DNA from: Lachnospiraceae bacterium NC2008
GTDB lineage: Bacteria; Bacillota; Clostridia; Lachnospirales; Lachnospiraceae
Direction of reading: 5' to 3'
Length of the DNA: 64,000 nucleotides
Assembly: GCA_000687675.1 (NCBI GenBank)
Contig: JHWS01000002.1
Span: 62,001 to 126,000, forward strand
The notes under the pieces were generated by a model. That model made no database searches. It saw nothing but the letters and a program-made list of their open reading frames with translations, and was not told where the DNA came from. This document shows, piece by piece, positions 37,060-46,284 of this stretch. The position numbers and the translations under genes were made by a program. Numbering within the stretch: position 1 is the stretch's first letter; each line of letters begins with the position of its first letter.

Positions 37060-37663
37060 TGAAAAAGACAGAATTAATATAGAGAAATCTATTCTTAGAA
37101 AGAATATTATTAAGCAAAGAGATAGGATATACCCAGCTGATATCAATGATTTTTCTACAACTATATGTAAGTGTATCTGTGCTTCTACAAAGTTCTTAAG
37201 GGCTAAGGATATTCTTTTATATTATAGTTTTGGCTCTGAAGTTAGAACTGATTATATCTTTGAGAAGGCTATAGAAAAAGGTAAACATGTATATTACCCA
37301 AAGGTTAATGGGGATATTATGGACTTTTATAAAGTTAATTCAAAGAAAGATTTTACAGAAGGTTTCAAGGGTATCATGGAGCCATTTACAACAGACGTAT
37401 CATATAAGGGCGGCGAAAAAGAGAATCTTATTATAGTTCCAGGTTCTGTATTTGGAAGAGATGGATACCGTATCGGTTACGGAAGAGGTTATTATGATAA
37501 GTTCTTATCAAGATATACAAACCTTTATAAAATAGGCGTTTGCTACAACATTCAGATGGTTGACGAATGCCCTAGAGATGAGAACGACGTATGTATGGAT
37601 GAAATCGTTACTGAAAAGGCAATCTACAATGACGGTTCAGATAACGAAGTAAGATGGATATAG
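37037..37663 (+). CDS. 5-formyltetrahydrofolate cyclo-ligase
   Basis: Uses ATP to convert 5-formyl-THF to 5,10-methenyl-THF, returning the storage or inhibitory folate to the active pool. The 208-residue protein has the N-terminal SILRKNIIKQRD, YYSFGSEVRTDYI, and the family loop VFGRDGYRIGYGRGYYDKFL. I chose ATG 37037, preceded at 8 nt by GGAG, over the upstream in-frame GTG at 37013. Its stop overlaps the miaB start by 10 bp. The gene symbol varies (ygfA, fthC, fau). Confidence 0.92.
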   Translation: MEDEKKYSEKDRINIEKSILRKNIIKQRDRIYPADINDFSTTICKCICASTKFLRAKDILLYYSFGSEVRTDYIFEKAIEKGKHVYYPKVNGDIMDFYKVNSKKDFTEGFKGIMEPFTTDVSYKGGEKENLIIVPGSVFGRDGYRIGYGRGYYDKFLSRYTNLYKIGVCYNIQMVDECPRDENDVCMDEIVTEKAIYNDGSDNEVRWI

Positions 37664-39123
37664 GTGATAGATTGAGTAATATAACTATGGATGAGATAAC
37701 ATACTCATCAAATGAAGAATTACATAAACAGCTTGATTATATTGAAAAAATTAAAGAAGTATTAGCTGAGAAAGAAAAGGAGGCTGGCAGAAAGCTATCG
37801 GCTTCTGTAATTACTTTTGGCTGCCAGATGAATGCCAGAGACTCTGAAAAGCTTATAGGTATACTTCATAAAGCAGGCTTTGAAATTAAAGACGATGACG
37901 AGCAGGCTGATTTTGTTTTATATAATACCTGTACTGTTAGAGACAATGCTAATCAGAAGGTATACGGAAGACTTGGTCTTCTTGGCTCTTTAAAGAAAAA
38001 GAACCCTTCAAAGATGATTGCTCTTTGTGGCTGTATGACACAGGAAGCAACTGTAGTTGATAAGTTAAAAGAATCTTATAGATTTATCAATCTTATCTTT
38101 GGTACTCATAATATCTTTAAGTTTCCTGAACTTGTTTATCTTATGCTTGTTAATGATGATCCAAAGCATATGATTATCGATGTTTGGAAGGATACTAATC
38201 TTATAGTTGAAGATCTTCCAGTAGACAGAAAGTATTCATTTAAGTCAGGCGTAAATATTATGTTTGGCTGTAATAACTTCTGTTCTTATTGTATCGTTCC
38301 TTATGTTCGTGGTAGGGAAAGAAGCAGAAAACCAGAAGACATTATAGCTGAGATTGAGAAACTTGTAGCTGACGGCGTTGTAGAAGTTATGCTTCTTGGT
38401 CAGAATGTTAACTCATATGGCAAGAACCTTGATGAGGATATTACATTTGCGGAGCTTCTTAGAAGAATAGAGAAGATAGAGGGGCTTAAGAGAATCAGAT
38501 TTATGACTTCTCATCCTAAGGATCTTTCTGATGAACTTATAGAGGTTATGAAGGATTCTAAGAAGATCAACCCTTATATGCACCTTCCTGTTCAGTCTGG
38601 TTCTAGCCGTATTCTTAAGGCTATGAACAGAAATTATACAAGAGAAAGATATCTTGAAGTTGTAAATAAGCTTAAGGAAGCTATACCTGATATAACTCTT
38701 ACAACAGATATTATTGTTGGTTTCCCTGGTGAAACTAAAGAAGATGCTATGGAAACTGCTTCACTTGTTAAAGAAGTTGGATACGATAACGCATTTACTT
38801 TTATATATTCTAAGAGAACAGGAACACCTGCTGCCTCTATGGTACAGTGTGACGAGAAAGAAGTTAAGGAAAACTTCAATATGATTCTTGAAACTGTTCA
38901 GGAAACTGCCAAAGAGCGTATTAAGCGTTTTGAAGGCAGAGATATGGAAGTTCTTGTAGAGGATGTTAATGACCATGAAGAGGGCTTTGTTACAGGAAGA
39001 CTTGCTAACAACCTCCTTGTTCATTTTAAGGGAGATGCTTCTCTTATAGGAACATTTTGCAAGGTGCATTTAGACCAAAGTAAAGGATTTTATCTTTTAG
39101 GAACTAGAATCGATGGCAACTAA
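37654..39123 (+). CDS. miaB: tRNA-2-methylthio-N6-dimethylallyladenosine synthase MiaB
   Basis: A radical-SAM methylthiotransferase that adds a methylthio group at C2 of i6A37 in tRNAs reading UNN codons. The 489-residue protein has an N-terminal UPF0004 domain with three cluster cysteines (TFGCQMNARDSE, YNTCTVRDNA, CGCM), the radical-SAM CxxxCxxC in GCNNFCSYCIVPYVRGRERSR, and a C-terminal TRAM domain (about 420-489). The i6A37 substrate is made by MiaA, encoded 4.8 kb downstream in the same run. The start overlaps the cyclo-ligase gene and the stop overlaps mutS by 11 bp. Confidence 0.96.
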   Translation: MDIGDRLSNITMDEITYSSNEELHKQLDYIEKIKEVLAEKEKEAGRKLSASVITFGCQMNARDSEKLIGILHKAGFEIKDDDEQADFVLYNTCTVRDNANQKVYGRLGLLGSLKKKNPSKMIALCGCMTQEATVVDKLKESYRFINLIFGTHNIFKFPELVYLMLVNDDPKHMIIDVWKDTNLIVEDLPVDRKYSFKSGVNIMFGCNNFCSYCIVPYVRGRERSRKPEDIIAEIEKLVADGVVEVMLLGQNVNSYGKNLDEDITFAELLRRIEKIEGLKRIRFMTSHPKDLSDELIEVMKDSKKINPYMHLPVQSGSSRILKAMNRNYTRERYLEVVNKLKEAIPDITLTTDIIVGFPGETKEDAMETASLVKEVGYDNAFTFIYSKRTGTPAASMVQCDEKEVKENFNMILETVQETAKERIKRFEGRDMEVLVEDVNDHEEGFVTGRLANNLLVHFKGDASLIGTFCKVHLDQSKGFYLLGTRIDGN

Positions 39124-41791
39124 TACTAGCGAGGTGGATCTTACTAAGGTATCACCTATGATGCAACATTATATTGAAACTAAAAAAGAGTACGGCGACT
39201 GTATTCTTTTTTACAGACTAGGTGACTTCTACGAGATGTTCTTTGAGGATGCAGTTCTTGTATCGAAGACTCTTGAGCTTACCCTTACTGGCAAGGCTTG
39301 TGGCTTAGAGGAAAGAGCACCTATGTGTGGTATACCTTTTCACGCTGCAGATGGTTACATTAATAGACTTGTGTCTGAAGGTTTCAAGGTTGCAATATGC
39401 GAACAGGTTGAAGACCCTAAGCTTGCTAAGGGTATAGTTAAGCGTGAAGTTATCAGGGTAGTAACTCCAGGTACCAATGTTAGCCCTGAGTCTCTTGATG
39501 AATCTACAAACTCTTATATTATGTCTATCGTTCATCTTCAGAATAAGATAGGCATATCTTTTGCTGATATTTCTACAGGCGATTTCTTTGTTACAGAAGT
39601 TGAAGATAACAAAAAACTTCTTGATGAGATTAATAAGATTATGCCTAAGGAGATTATCTGCAACGATGCATTCTTAGTATCAAGCGTAGATACTGAGGAT
39701 ATTAAAAACCGTCTTAAAATCTGTATCAATGCCCTGGGGCCTTGGTATTTTGAAGAGGATAACTGTAAGAATATCTTACTCAAGCATTTCAGGTGCCTTG
39801 ATATTACAGCTCTTGGTATAGAAGACTTTGCCTCTGGTATTATTGCCAGCGGGGCTCTTTTAACATATCTTTATGAAACTCAGAAGGTTTCTCTTAGTCA
39901 GCTTACTCACATATCACCATATATATGCTCTAAGTATATGCTTCTTGATTCTTCTACTCGTAGAAATCTTGAGCTTACTTATACACTACGAGAAAAGCAA
40001 AAGAGAGGTACACTTCTTTGGGTACTTGATAAGACTAAGACTGCTATGGGGGCTAGAACACTTCGTGGTTATATTGAGCAGCCTCTTATTGATCAAGAAG
40101 AGATTATAAAGCGTCAGGACTTTGTTAAAGAGCTTCTTAATAACTCCGTAGACAGGGATGAAGTTAGAGAATACTTATCTGCAATATATGACTTAGAAAG
40201 ACTTCTTACTAAGGTTTCTTATAAGTCTGCTAATCCTAGAGACTTAGTTGCACTTAAGAACTCTCTTAAGATGCTTCCTCATATTAAGAATATTATTTCT
40301 AATTTTGAATGTCAGCTTGTTAAAGAACTTAATGAGAATCTTGATCCTTTAGAGGATATAGCTAATCTTATAGACCAGGCTATTATAGAGGACCCACCAC
40401 TTTCTTCCAAGGAAGGTGGCTTTATTAGAGAAGGCTACGACGAGAATATTGATAAGCTTAAAGTAGCTAAAACTGATGGAAAGAACTGGCTTCTTGAACT
40501 TGAAACTACTGAAAGAGAAAGAACAGGTATCAAGGGGCTTAAGGTTAAATATAACAAGGTATTTGGTTATTACTTTGAGGTAACTAATTCATATAAGGAT
40601 TTAGTCCCTGAAGATTATATAAGAAAGCAGACTCTTACTGGTGCTGAAAGATTTACTACACCTAAGCTTAAAGAGTTAGAGGATATGATTCTCAATGCTC
40701 AGGACAAGTTATTCGCTCTTGAGTATGATGCATTCTGCACTGTTAGAGACCATATTGAGGCATCACTTGTTAGAATACAGAAGTCTGCTAAATCAATTGC
40801 GGCTATCGATGCATTTGCATCACTTGCTGTAGTTGCTGAAAGAAACAGATTTGTTTGCCCTCATATTAATACTAAGGGAGTTATTGATATTAAGGGTGGT
40901 AGACATCCGGTTGTTGAGAAGATGCTTTCTAACGGCATGTTTATAGATAATGATACTTATCTTGATAACAAGAAGGATGCTATCAATGTAATTACTGGAC
41001 CTAATATGGCTGGTAAGTCTACATACATGAGACAGGTAGCCCTTATAGTTCTTATGGCTCAGATAGGTTCTTATGTACCTGCTACTAAGGCTAATATTGG
41101 TATAGTTGACAGAATCTTTACCAGAGTTGGTGCCAGCGATGACCTTGCCAGCGGTCAGTCTACATTTATGCTTGAGATGAATGAAGTAGCTAATATCCTT
41201 AGAAATGCTACATCTAATTCTCTTCTTATTTTGGATGAAATCGGTAGAGGAACTTCTACATTCGACGGACTTTCTATTGCATGGGCCGTTATTGAGCATA
41301 TTGCCAACAAGAAGATACTTGGTGCTAAGACTTTATTTGCAACACATTATCACGAACTTACAGAACTTGAAGGTAAGATGGATAATGTTCATAACTACTG
41401 TATCGCCGTTAAGGAAAAGGGAGACGATATTGTATTCCTTCGTAAGATTATTAAAGGCGGTGCCGACAGAAGTTATGGTATTCAGGTAGCCAAGCTTGCT
41501 GGAGTTCCAGATATGGTTATAGACAGGGCTAAAGAAATTGCTATGACACTGTCTGATAATGATGTTACAGAAAAATTACAGTCTATCAATATTGATAGTA
41601 ACGATAAATCTAAGAAACATACACCTGTAACTATTGAAGAGGTTGAACTTGATCAGATGTCACTATTTGATACAGTTACAGATCAGGATGTAATTAATGA
41701 ACTGTTAGATGCGGATGTATCTAATATGACGCCTATGGACGCGCTTAATACCCTTTATAAGTTACAGAATAAGTTGAAGAACAGGTGTTAA
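39113..41791 (+). CDS. mutS: DNA mismatch repair protein MutS
   Basis: Recognises mismatches and small loops and recruits MutL. The 892-residue protein has the mismatch-binding wedge GDFYEMFFEDA near residues 37-47 (Phe and Glu of the F-x-E motif), clamp and lever domains, the Walker A TGPNMAGKSTYMRQ, ILDEIGRGTSTFDGLSIAWA, and FATHYHELTELE, with a C-terminal helix-turn-helix tail. Length is typical. It overlaps miaB by 11 bp and is separated from mutL by a strong UUCG hairpin. Confidence 0.97.
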   Translation: MATNTSEVDLTKVSPMMQHYIETKKEYGDCILFYRLGDFYEMFFEDAVLVSKTLELTLTGKACGLEERAPMCGIPFHAADGYINRLVSEGFKVAICEQVEDPKLAKGIVKREVIRVVTPGTNVSPESLDESTNSYIMSIVHLQNKIGISFADISTGDFFVTEVEDNKKLLDEINKIMPKEIICNDAFLVSSVDTEDIKNRLKICINALGPWYFEEDNCKNILLKHFRCLDITALGIEDFASGIIASGALLTYLYETQKVSLSQLTHISPYICSKYMLLDSSTRRNLELTYTLREKQKRGTLLWVLDKTKTAMGARTLRGYIEQPLIDQEEIIKRQDFVKELLNNSVDRDEVREYLSAIYDLERLLTKVSYKSANPRDLVALKNSLKMLPHIKNIISNFECQLVKELNENLDPLEDIANLIDQAIIEDPPLSSKEGGFIREGYDENIDKLKVAKTDGKNWLLELETTERERTGIKGLKVKYNKVFGYYFEVTNSYKDLVPEDYIRKQTLTGAERFTTPKLKELEDMILNAQDKLFALEYDAFCTVRDHIEASLVRIQKSAKSIAAIDAFASLAVVAERNRFVCPHINTKGVIDIKGGRHPVVEKMLSNGMFIDNDTYLDNKKDAINVITGPNMAGKSTYMRQVALIVLMAQIGSYVPATKANIGIVDRIFTRVGASDDLASGQSTFMLEMNEVANILRNATSNSLLILDEIGRGTSTFDGLSIAWAVIEHIANKKILGAKTLFATHYHELTELEGKMDNVHNYCIAVKEKGDDIVFLRKIIKGGADRSYGIQVAKLAGVPDMVIDRAKEIAMTLSDNDVTEKLQSINIDSNDKSKKHTPVTIEEVELDQMSLFDTVTDQDVINELLDADVSNMTPMDALNTLYKLQNKLKNRC

Positions 41792-41794
41792 TAT

Positions 41795-41820
41795 TGTCCC
41801 TCCCCTTCGGGGGAGGGACA
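41795..41820 (+). other. Perfect 11-bp GC-rich hairpin with UUCG loop between mutS and mutL
   Basis: TGTCCCTCCCC (41795-41805), loop TTCG (41806-41809), GGGGAGGGACA (41810-41820). The C(UUCG)G closing makes it extremely stable as RNA. No T run follows on either strand, so it does not look like a terminator. It ends 20 bp before the mutL ATG and could affect mRNA stability or mutL translation; the role is inferred. Confidence 0.85.
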
Positions 41821-41840
41821 GGAAAAGGTGTGAATATTTT

Positions 41841-43943
41841 ATGCCACATATTCAATTATTAGACGACAATACAATAGACAAGATAGCCGCTGGGGAAGTT
41901 GTTGAAAGACCATCCAGCGTAGTAAAGGAACTTATTGAAAACTCAATGGATTCTGGAGCAGATGCTATTACTGTTGAAATAAAGAATGGTGGCATCGAGT
42001 TTATACGTATAACTGACAATGGCTGCGGTATCTTTAAAGAAGATATTAAGAAGGCATTCCTCCGTCATGCTACAAGTAAGATTACCTCTATAGAGGATTT
42101 AAATACTGTAACTTCTATGGGCTTTAGAGGTGAGGCGCTTGCATCTATTGCATCTGTTGCCAAGGTTGAACTTGTTACAAAAAGAGAAGATGATTTTATA
42201 GGTGCCAGATATACCATTAACGGTGGTATGGAAGAGGGGCTTGAAGAAGTAGGTGCTCCAACTGGTACAACAATTATTGTTAGAAACTTATTCTATAACA
42301 CTCCAGCCAGAAGAAAGTTTTTAAAAAGTGAAGCTTCAGAAGCTGGAAAGATTGCTGATATAGTTGAGCATCTTGCTCTTTGCAGACCTGATATATCTTA
42401 TACATTTATAAATAATGGTAAAACCAAGTTCCAGACAAGTGGAAATAAGAACCTAAAAGAAGTTATCTATAGACTTTATGGCAAGGAAACAGCCAATGAG
42501 GTCATACCTGTAAGTTTTGAAGAAAATGGTATAGAGATTCAAGGATTTCTTGGAACTCCATCTCTTAACAGACCTTCTAGAAATTATGAAACATATTTCA
42601 TCAATAGAAGATTTATCCATAGCAATATAATTGCAAAAAGTATTGAAGAAGGCTATAAGGCTTATGTTATGCAGCATAAGTTTCCTTTCTGTGTCCTTCA
42701 CATAGATATGGATACAAGCGAACTTGATGTTAACGTACACCCATCAAAGATGGAAGTTAGATTCCACGACGGTGGAGTATTTCATAATACCTTAACCCAT
42801 GCTGTGGCAAAAACACTTTCTGAGAATGAGATGATAGCAAGCGTAAAGCTTGAGGAAGAGAAAGATGCTGCGCCTCAGAATGTTTCACATTATGAACCGT
42901 TTGAGAACTCCTATAGGGCTGCTGCCCAGGAATCCAGCGCTGATGTTTCACAAAACATCGCATCTAATGTTTCACAGAATCAGTTTGCGAATGTTTCACG
43001 AACTAATATTGCCAATGTTTCACAAAGTGATTCAAATAATGTTTCACAAAGTGATTCAAATAATGTTTCACAAAACATCGCCGAGAGTGTTTCACAGGAG
43101 GAGTTCTCTTTCGAAGATGAAGGCACTGGCCTAGGCGATAATGGCGTAGGAACAGTCGGTCCGGGCGTTAGCGGCAATATGGTGGCCGTTAGCGGTGCAG
43201 GCAAAAGCACGGCAGGTGCGAGCGGTGGCGCGGGTGTTTCAGCATTCAAAGACTACACAGGTCTTTCATACAAAAAAGAAGATAAGACGCCCTACCTTAA
43301 AATTACAAAAGAAAATCAATTTTCTATTTTTGACAACGAAAAAGTTATTAGTGAGAAGGCGCGAAGAAATTATAAAATCGTTGGCCAGATATTTAAGACT
43401 TACTGGATTATTGAATTCAACGATAAGATTTACTTTGTGGATCAGCATGCTGCTCATGAAAAGGTTAACTACGAAAGAATCATGGCAAGGGTAGAAAAGA
43501 ATGAAATATATTCTCAAAATCTTAACCCACCAATAATCGTTTCCCTTAACCCAAGCGAGTGCATAACACTAAAAGATAACCTTGAATATTTTAATAAAAT
43601 AGGTTTTGAAGTTGAGGAATATGAAAGTTCAGAATTTGTTATAAGAGCAATTCCTATGGAACTATATTTTAATAATCCTAAGGATTTATTCTTAGAGATA
43701 ATCGCTGACTGTGATGAGTCAGGTCTTTCTGGCACACCAGATGCCATAACAAGAAATATAGCTACTATGGCCTGCAAGGCATCAGTAAAAGGCGGAGATG
43801 AAATATCTTATCAGGAAATAGAAGAGCTTCTTGATGAACTATTAACTTTAGAGAATCCTTATCACTGCCCACATGGCAGACCAACTATATTCTCTATGTC
43901 TAAATATGAACTTGAAAAGAAATTCAAACGAATAGTTAATTAG
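41841..43943 (+). CDS. mutL: DNA mismatch repair protein MutL
   Basis: A GHKL ATPase and probable endonuclease that acts after MutS. The N-terminal part (residues 1-330) shows IAAGEVVERPSSVVKELIENS, DNGCGI, TSMGFRGEALASIASV and the phosphate loop GTTIIVRNLFYNTPARRKFLK. The C-terminal domain (about 490-700) has FVDQHAAHEKVNYE and the metal-site motif ACKASVKGGDEIS, followed by CPHGRPT; these endonuclease motifs fit bacteria lacking MutH. The linker (about 350-480) is low in complexity: repeated NVSQ units and then Gly/Val/Ala-rich sequence. At 700 residues it is longer than the usual 600-650 because of that linker. Confidence 0.97.
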   Translation: MPHIQLLDDNTIDKIAAGEVVERPSSVVKELIENSMDSGADAITVEIKNGGIEFIRITDNGCGIFKEDIKKAFLRHATSKITSIEDLNTVTSMGFRGEALASIASVAKVELVTKREDDFIGARYTINGGMEEGLEEVGAPTGTTIIVRNLFYNTPARRKFLKSEASEAGKIADIVEHLALCRPDISYTFINNGKTKFQTSGNKNLKEVIYRLYGKETANEVIPVSFEENGIEIQGFLGTPSLNRPSRNYETYFINRRFIHSNIIAKSIEEGYKAYVMQHKFPFCVLHIDMDTSELDVNVHPSKMEVRFHDGGVFHNTLTHAVAKTLSENEMIASVKLEEEKDAAPQNVSHYEPFENSYRAAAQESSADVSQNIASNVSQNQFANVSRTNIANVSQSDSNNVSQSDSNNVSQNIAESVSQEEFSFEDEGTGLGDNGVGTVGPGVSGNMVAVSGAGKSTAGASGGAGVSAFKDYTGLSYKKEDKTPYLKITKENQFSIFDNEKVISEKARRNYKIVGQIFKTYWIIEFNDKIYFVDQHAAHEKVNYERIMARVEKNEIYSQNLNPPIIVSLNPSECITLKDNLEYFNKIGFEVEEYESSEFVIRAIPMELYFNNPKDLFLEIIADCDESGLSGTPDAITRNIATMACKASVKGGDEISYQEIEELLDELLTLENPYHCPHGRPTIFSMSKYELEKKFKRIVN

Positions 43944-43944
43944 T

Positions 43945-44904
43945 ATGAAAAAGAATCTTATTGTAATTGCCGGTCCAACAGCCAGCGGTAAATCTGCTCT
44001 ATCAATAGAGGTAGCCAAGGCACTGAAGGGTCAAATAATTAGCGGCGATTCTATACAGGTATATAAAAAACTTGATATTGGTTCTGCAAAGATTACTCCT
44101 GAAGAGATGGAGGGAATTAAGCACTACTGCATAGACGAGCTTGAACCTGAAGTAATCTATGATGTGACCAAGTTTCAGTCTATGGCTAAAGAAGCTATGG
44201 AAGAGATTTATAAGTCTGGTCACACACCTATTCTTTGCGGCGGCACCGGCTTCTATATTCAGGCACTAGTTAATGATATTGATTTTAAAGATACCGAAGC
44301 TGATAACGATTATAGAAAAGAGCTGGAAGCCATAGCTGAAAAAGAAGGCGGCGAAGACATCTTATATAACATGCTAAGTGAGGTAGACCCAGAGTCAACC
44401 TTATCTATTCATAAGAATAATGTTAAGCGAGTTATAAGAGCTCTTGAATATTATAAATTAACTGGTCTTAAAATATCTGATCATAATAAAGTTCAAAAAG
44501 AAAAAACTTCTCCATACAACACAGTATTTATTGTTTTAACTGATGATAGGGAAACTCTTTATAATCGTATAGATAAAAGAGTTGATAAGATGGTGGAAGA
44601 TGGCCTTGCCAAAGAAGTAAAAGAACTTAAAGATATGGGACTAACTTTGAAAAATACCTCTATGCAGGGGATTGGCTATAAGGAAATCTACAACCATCTT
44701 TGCGGTGAATACAGCCTGCAAGAGGCAGTAGAACTAATTAAGAAGGATACAAGGCATTTTGCTAAGAGACAGATAACATGGTTTAAGCGAGAAAAGGATG
44801 CTATCTGGGTAGACAGAAGTCAGTTTAAAGACATCAAAGAATTAACTGATTATGTAATAAATATAATTAAAAAGGAACTGGAAAAGAATGGAAGCAAATC
44901 TTAA
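43945..44904 (+). CDS. miaA: tRNA dimethylallyltransferase MiaA
   Basis: Transfers dimethylallyl from DMAPP to N6 of A37 in tRNAs reading UNN codons, making the substrate for MiaB. The 319-residue protein has the P-loop AGPTASGKSALSIE, SGDSIQVYKKLDIGSAK, CGGTGFYIQALVNDIDF and MQGIGYKEI. Length is normal. It starts one base after the mutL stop and overlaps the following gene by 17 bp, so all three are one transcript. Confidence 0.97.
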   Translation: MKKNLIVIAGPTASGKSALSIEVAKALKGQIISGDSIQVYKKLDIGSAKITPEEMEGIKHYCIDELEPEVIYDVTKFQSMAKEAMEEIYKSGHTPILCGGTGFYIQALVNDIDFKDTEADNDYRKELEAIAEKEGGEDILYNMLSEVDPESTLSIHKNNVKRVIRALEYYKLTGLKISDHNKVQKEKTSPYNTVFIVLTDDRETLYNRIDKRVDKMVEDGLAKEVKELKDMGLTLKNTSMQGIGYKEIYNHLCGEYSLQEAVELIKKDTRHFAKRQITWFKREKDAIWVDRSQFKDIKELTDYVINIIKKELEKNGSKS

Positions 44905-46168
44905 AGAAATATATAAAAGCATGGGGATTAAGGAAGATACCTTTGATTTTGGTGAAACTATTCTTGATTCATTAAAAGAGAGATTTGAAAAGATTGATAA
45001 GGTAGCTGAGTATAACCAGCTTAGAGTTCTTGATGCATTTAGAAAGAACCATGTTAGCGAAGCATGTATGCTTGGTACAACAGGTTATGGCTACAGCGAT
45101 ATTGGTAGAGATACTTTAGAAAAGGTTTATGCTGATATATTTAAAACTGAGGATGCACTTGTTAGACCTCAGATTACTTGCGGAACTCACGCCTTAGCCC
45201 TTGCTCTTATGAGTAATTTAAGACCAGGGGATGAGCTTCTTAGCCCTGTAGGTAAGCCATATGATACTTTGGAAGAAGTAATTGGCATTAGGGAAAGCAA
45301 GGGTTCGCTTAAGGAATATGGTGTTACATATTCTCAGGTGGATTTATTAGATGATGGTTCATTTGACTTTGAAGGTATAAAGAAGGCAATTAATGATAAG
45401 ACTAAACTTGTTACTATCCAGCGTTCAAAAGGATATCAGACAAGACCAACTTTATCTGTTGCCAGAATTGGCGAACTTATAGCATTTATCAAGGATATTA
45501 AGCCAGATCTTAAGGTTATGGTTGATAACTGCTACGGTGAGTTTGTAGAAACTATTGAGCCTTCTTTTGTAGGGGCTGATATGGTTGTTGGCTCACTTAT
45601 TAAAAATATAGGCGGTGGCCTGGCTCCAATAGGTGGTTATATTGCAGGTAGTAAAGAATGTGTTGAGAATGCTGCCTATAGACTTACTTCACCAGGACTT
45701 GGCAAAGAAGTTGGAGCATCACTTGGAATACTTAAAGATTTTTATCAGGGACTTTTCCTTGCACCAACTGTTACAGCAAGCGCTCTTAAAACTGCTATAT
45801 TTGCTGCAAATGTTTATGAGAAGCTTGGCTTTAGCGTAATACCAAACTCAACAGAATCTAGACATGATATTATTCAGGCAATTACTCTTGGAAGTAAGGA
45901 AAGACTTATAGCCTTCTGTCAGGGTATACAGTCATCATCACCTGTTGATTCATTTGTTAATGTTGAGCCTTGGGATATGCCAGGATATGACAGCGAAGTT
46001 ATTATGGCTGCAGGAGCATTTATCTCTGGTTCTTCTATTGAACTTAGTGCAGATGGTCCTATTAAAGAGCCTTATAATGTTTACTTCCAGGGTGGCTTAA
46101 CCTTTGAACATGCAAGGTTTGGAATCCTTAATTCACTGCAGGTTATGAAGGACAGGAAGTTGCTTTAA
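44888..46168 (+). CDS. PLP-dependent methionine gamma-lyase-family protein (YnbB / COG4100)
   Basis: A 426-residue fold-type I PLP enzyme of the group annotated as 'aluminium resistance' or methionine gamma-lyase family. The aldimine Lys is in VGSLIKNIGGGLAPIGG; other conserved parts are MLGTTGYGYSDIGRDTLEKVYA, CGTHALALAL, and MVDNCYGEF. In B. subtilis ynbB also follows miaA and precedes glnRA. The true substrate is not established; related enzymes cleave C-S bonds. It ends the miaB-mutS-mutL-miaA run and is followed by two hairpins. Confidence 0.88.
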   Translation: MEANLKEIYKSMGIKEDTFDFGETILDSLKERFEKIDKVAEYNQLRVLDAFRKNHVSEACMLGTTGYGYSDIGRDTLEKVYADIFKTEDALVRPQITCGTHALALALMSNLRPGDELLSPVGKPYDTLEEVIGIRESKGSLKEYGVTYSQVDLLDDGSFDFEGIKKAINDKTKLVTIQRSKGYQTRPTLSVARIGELIAFIKDIKPDLKVMVDNCYGEFVETIEPSFVGADMVVGSLIKNIGGGLAPIGGYIAGSKECVENAAYRLTSPGLGKEVGASLGILKDFYQGLFLAPTVTASALKTAIFAANVYEKLGFSVIPNSTESRHDIIQAITLGSKERLIAFCQGIQSSSPVDSFVNVEPWDMPGYDSEVIMAAGAFISGSSIELSADGPIKEPYNVYFQGGLTFEHARFGILNSLQVMKDRKLL

Positions 46169-46171
46169 TAA

Positions 46172-46230
46172 TGAGACGATTCCACCGTCTCAAATTATAT
46201 TGCTGGAAGCGGGTTTCTTCCTGCAATATA
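46172..46230 (+). other. Two consecutive hairpins upstream of mreB
   Basis: Hairpin one is TGAGACG (46172-46178) with CGTCTCA (46186-46192). Hairpin two is TATATTGC plus GGAAG (46196-46209) with CTTCC plus GCAATATA (46217-46230), with one T-T mismatch. Neither is followed by a good T run. They may act as a weak transcription end for the ynbB gene or as operator-like inverted repeats for mreB. Confidence 0.5.
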
Positions 46231-46255
46231 CAAAGTATCCCTTTTGTGGTAGAAT
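46227..46255 (+). promoter_or_regulatory. Probable promoter of the mreB operon (extended -10)
   Basis: TATACA (46227-46232), a 17-bp spacer and TAGAAT (46250-46255), with TGG directly before the -10. The -35 overlaps the 3' arm of the second hairpin. Confidence 0.5.
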
Positions 46256-46284
46256 ATACTAAGTTTTTGTAAAAGGAGCATTAT

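Noticed and set aside
42944-43090. CRISPR-like or regulatory array of TGTTTCAC
   Set aside because: In frame inside mutL and coding NVSQ; kept as a coding-repeat finding only.
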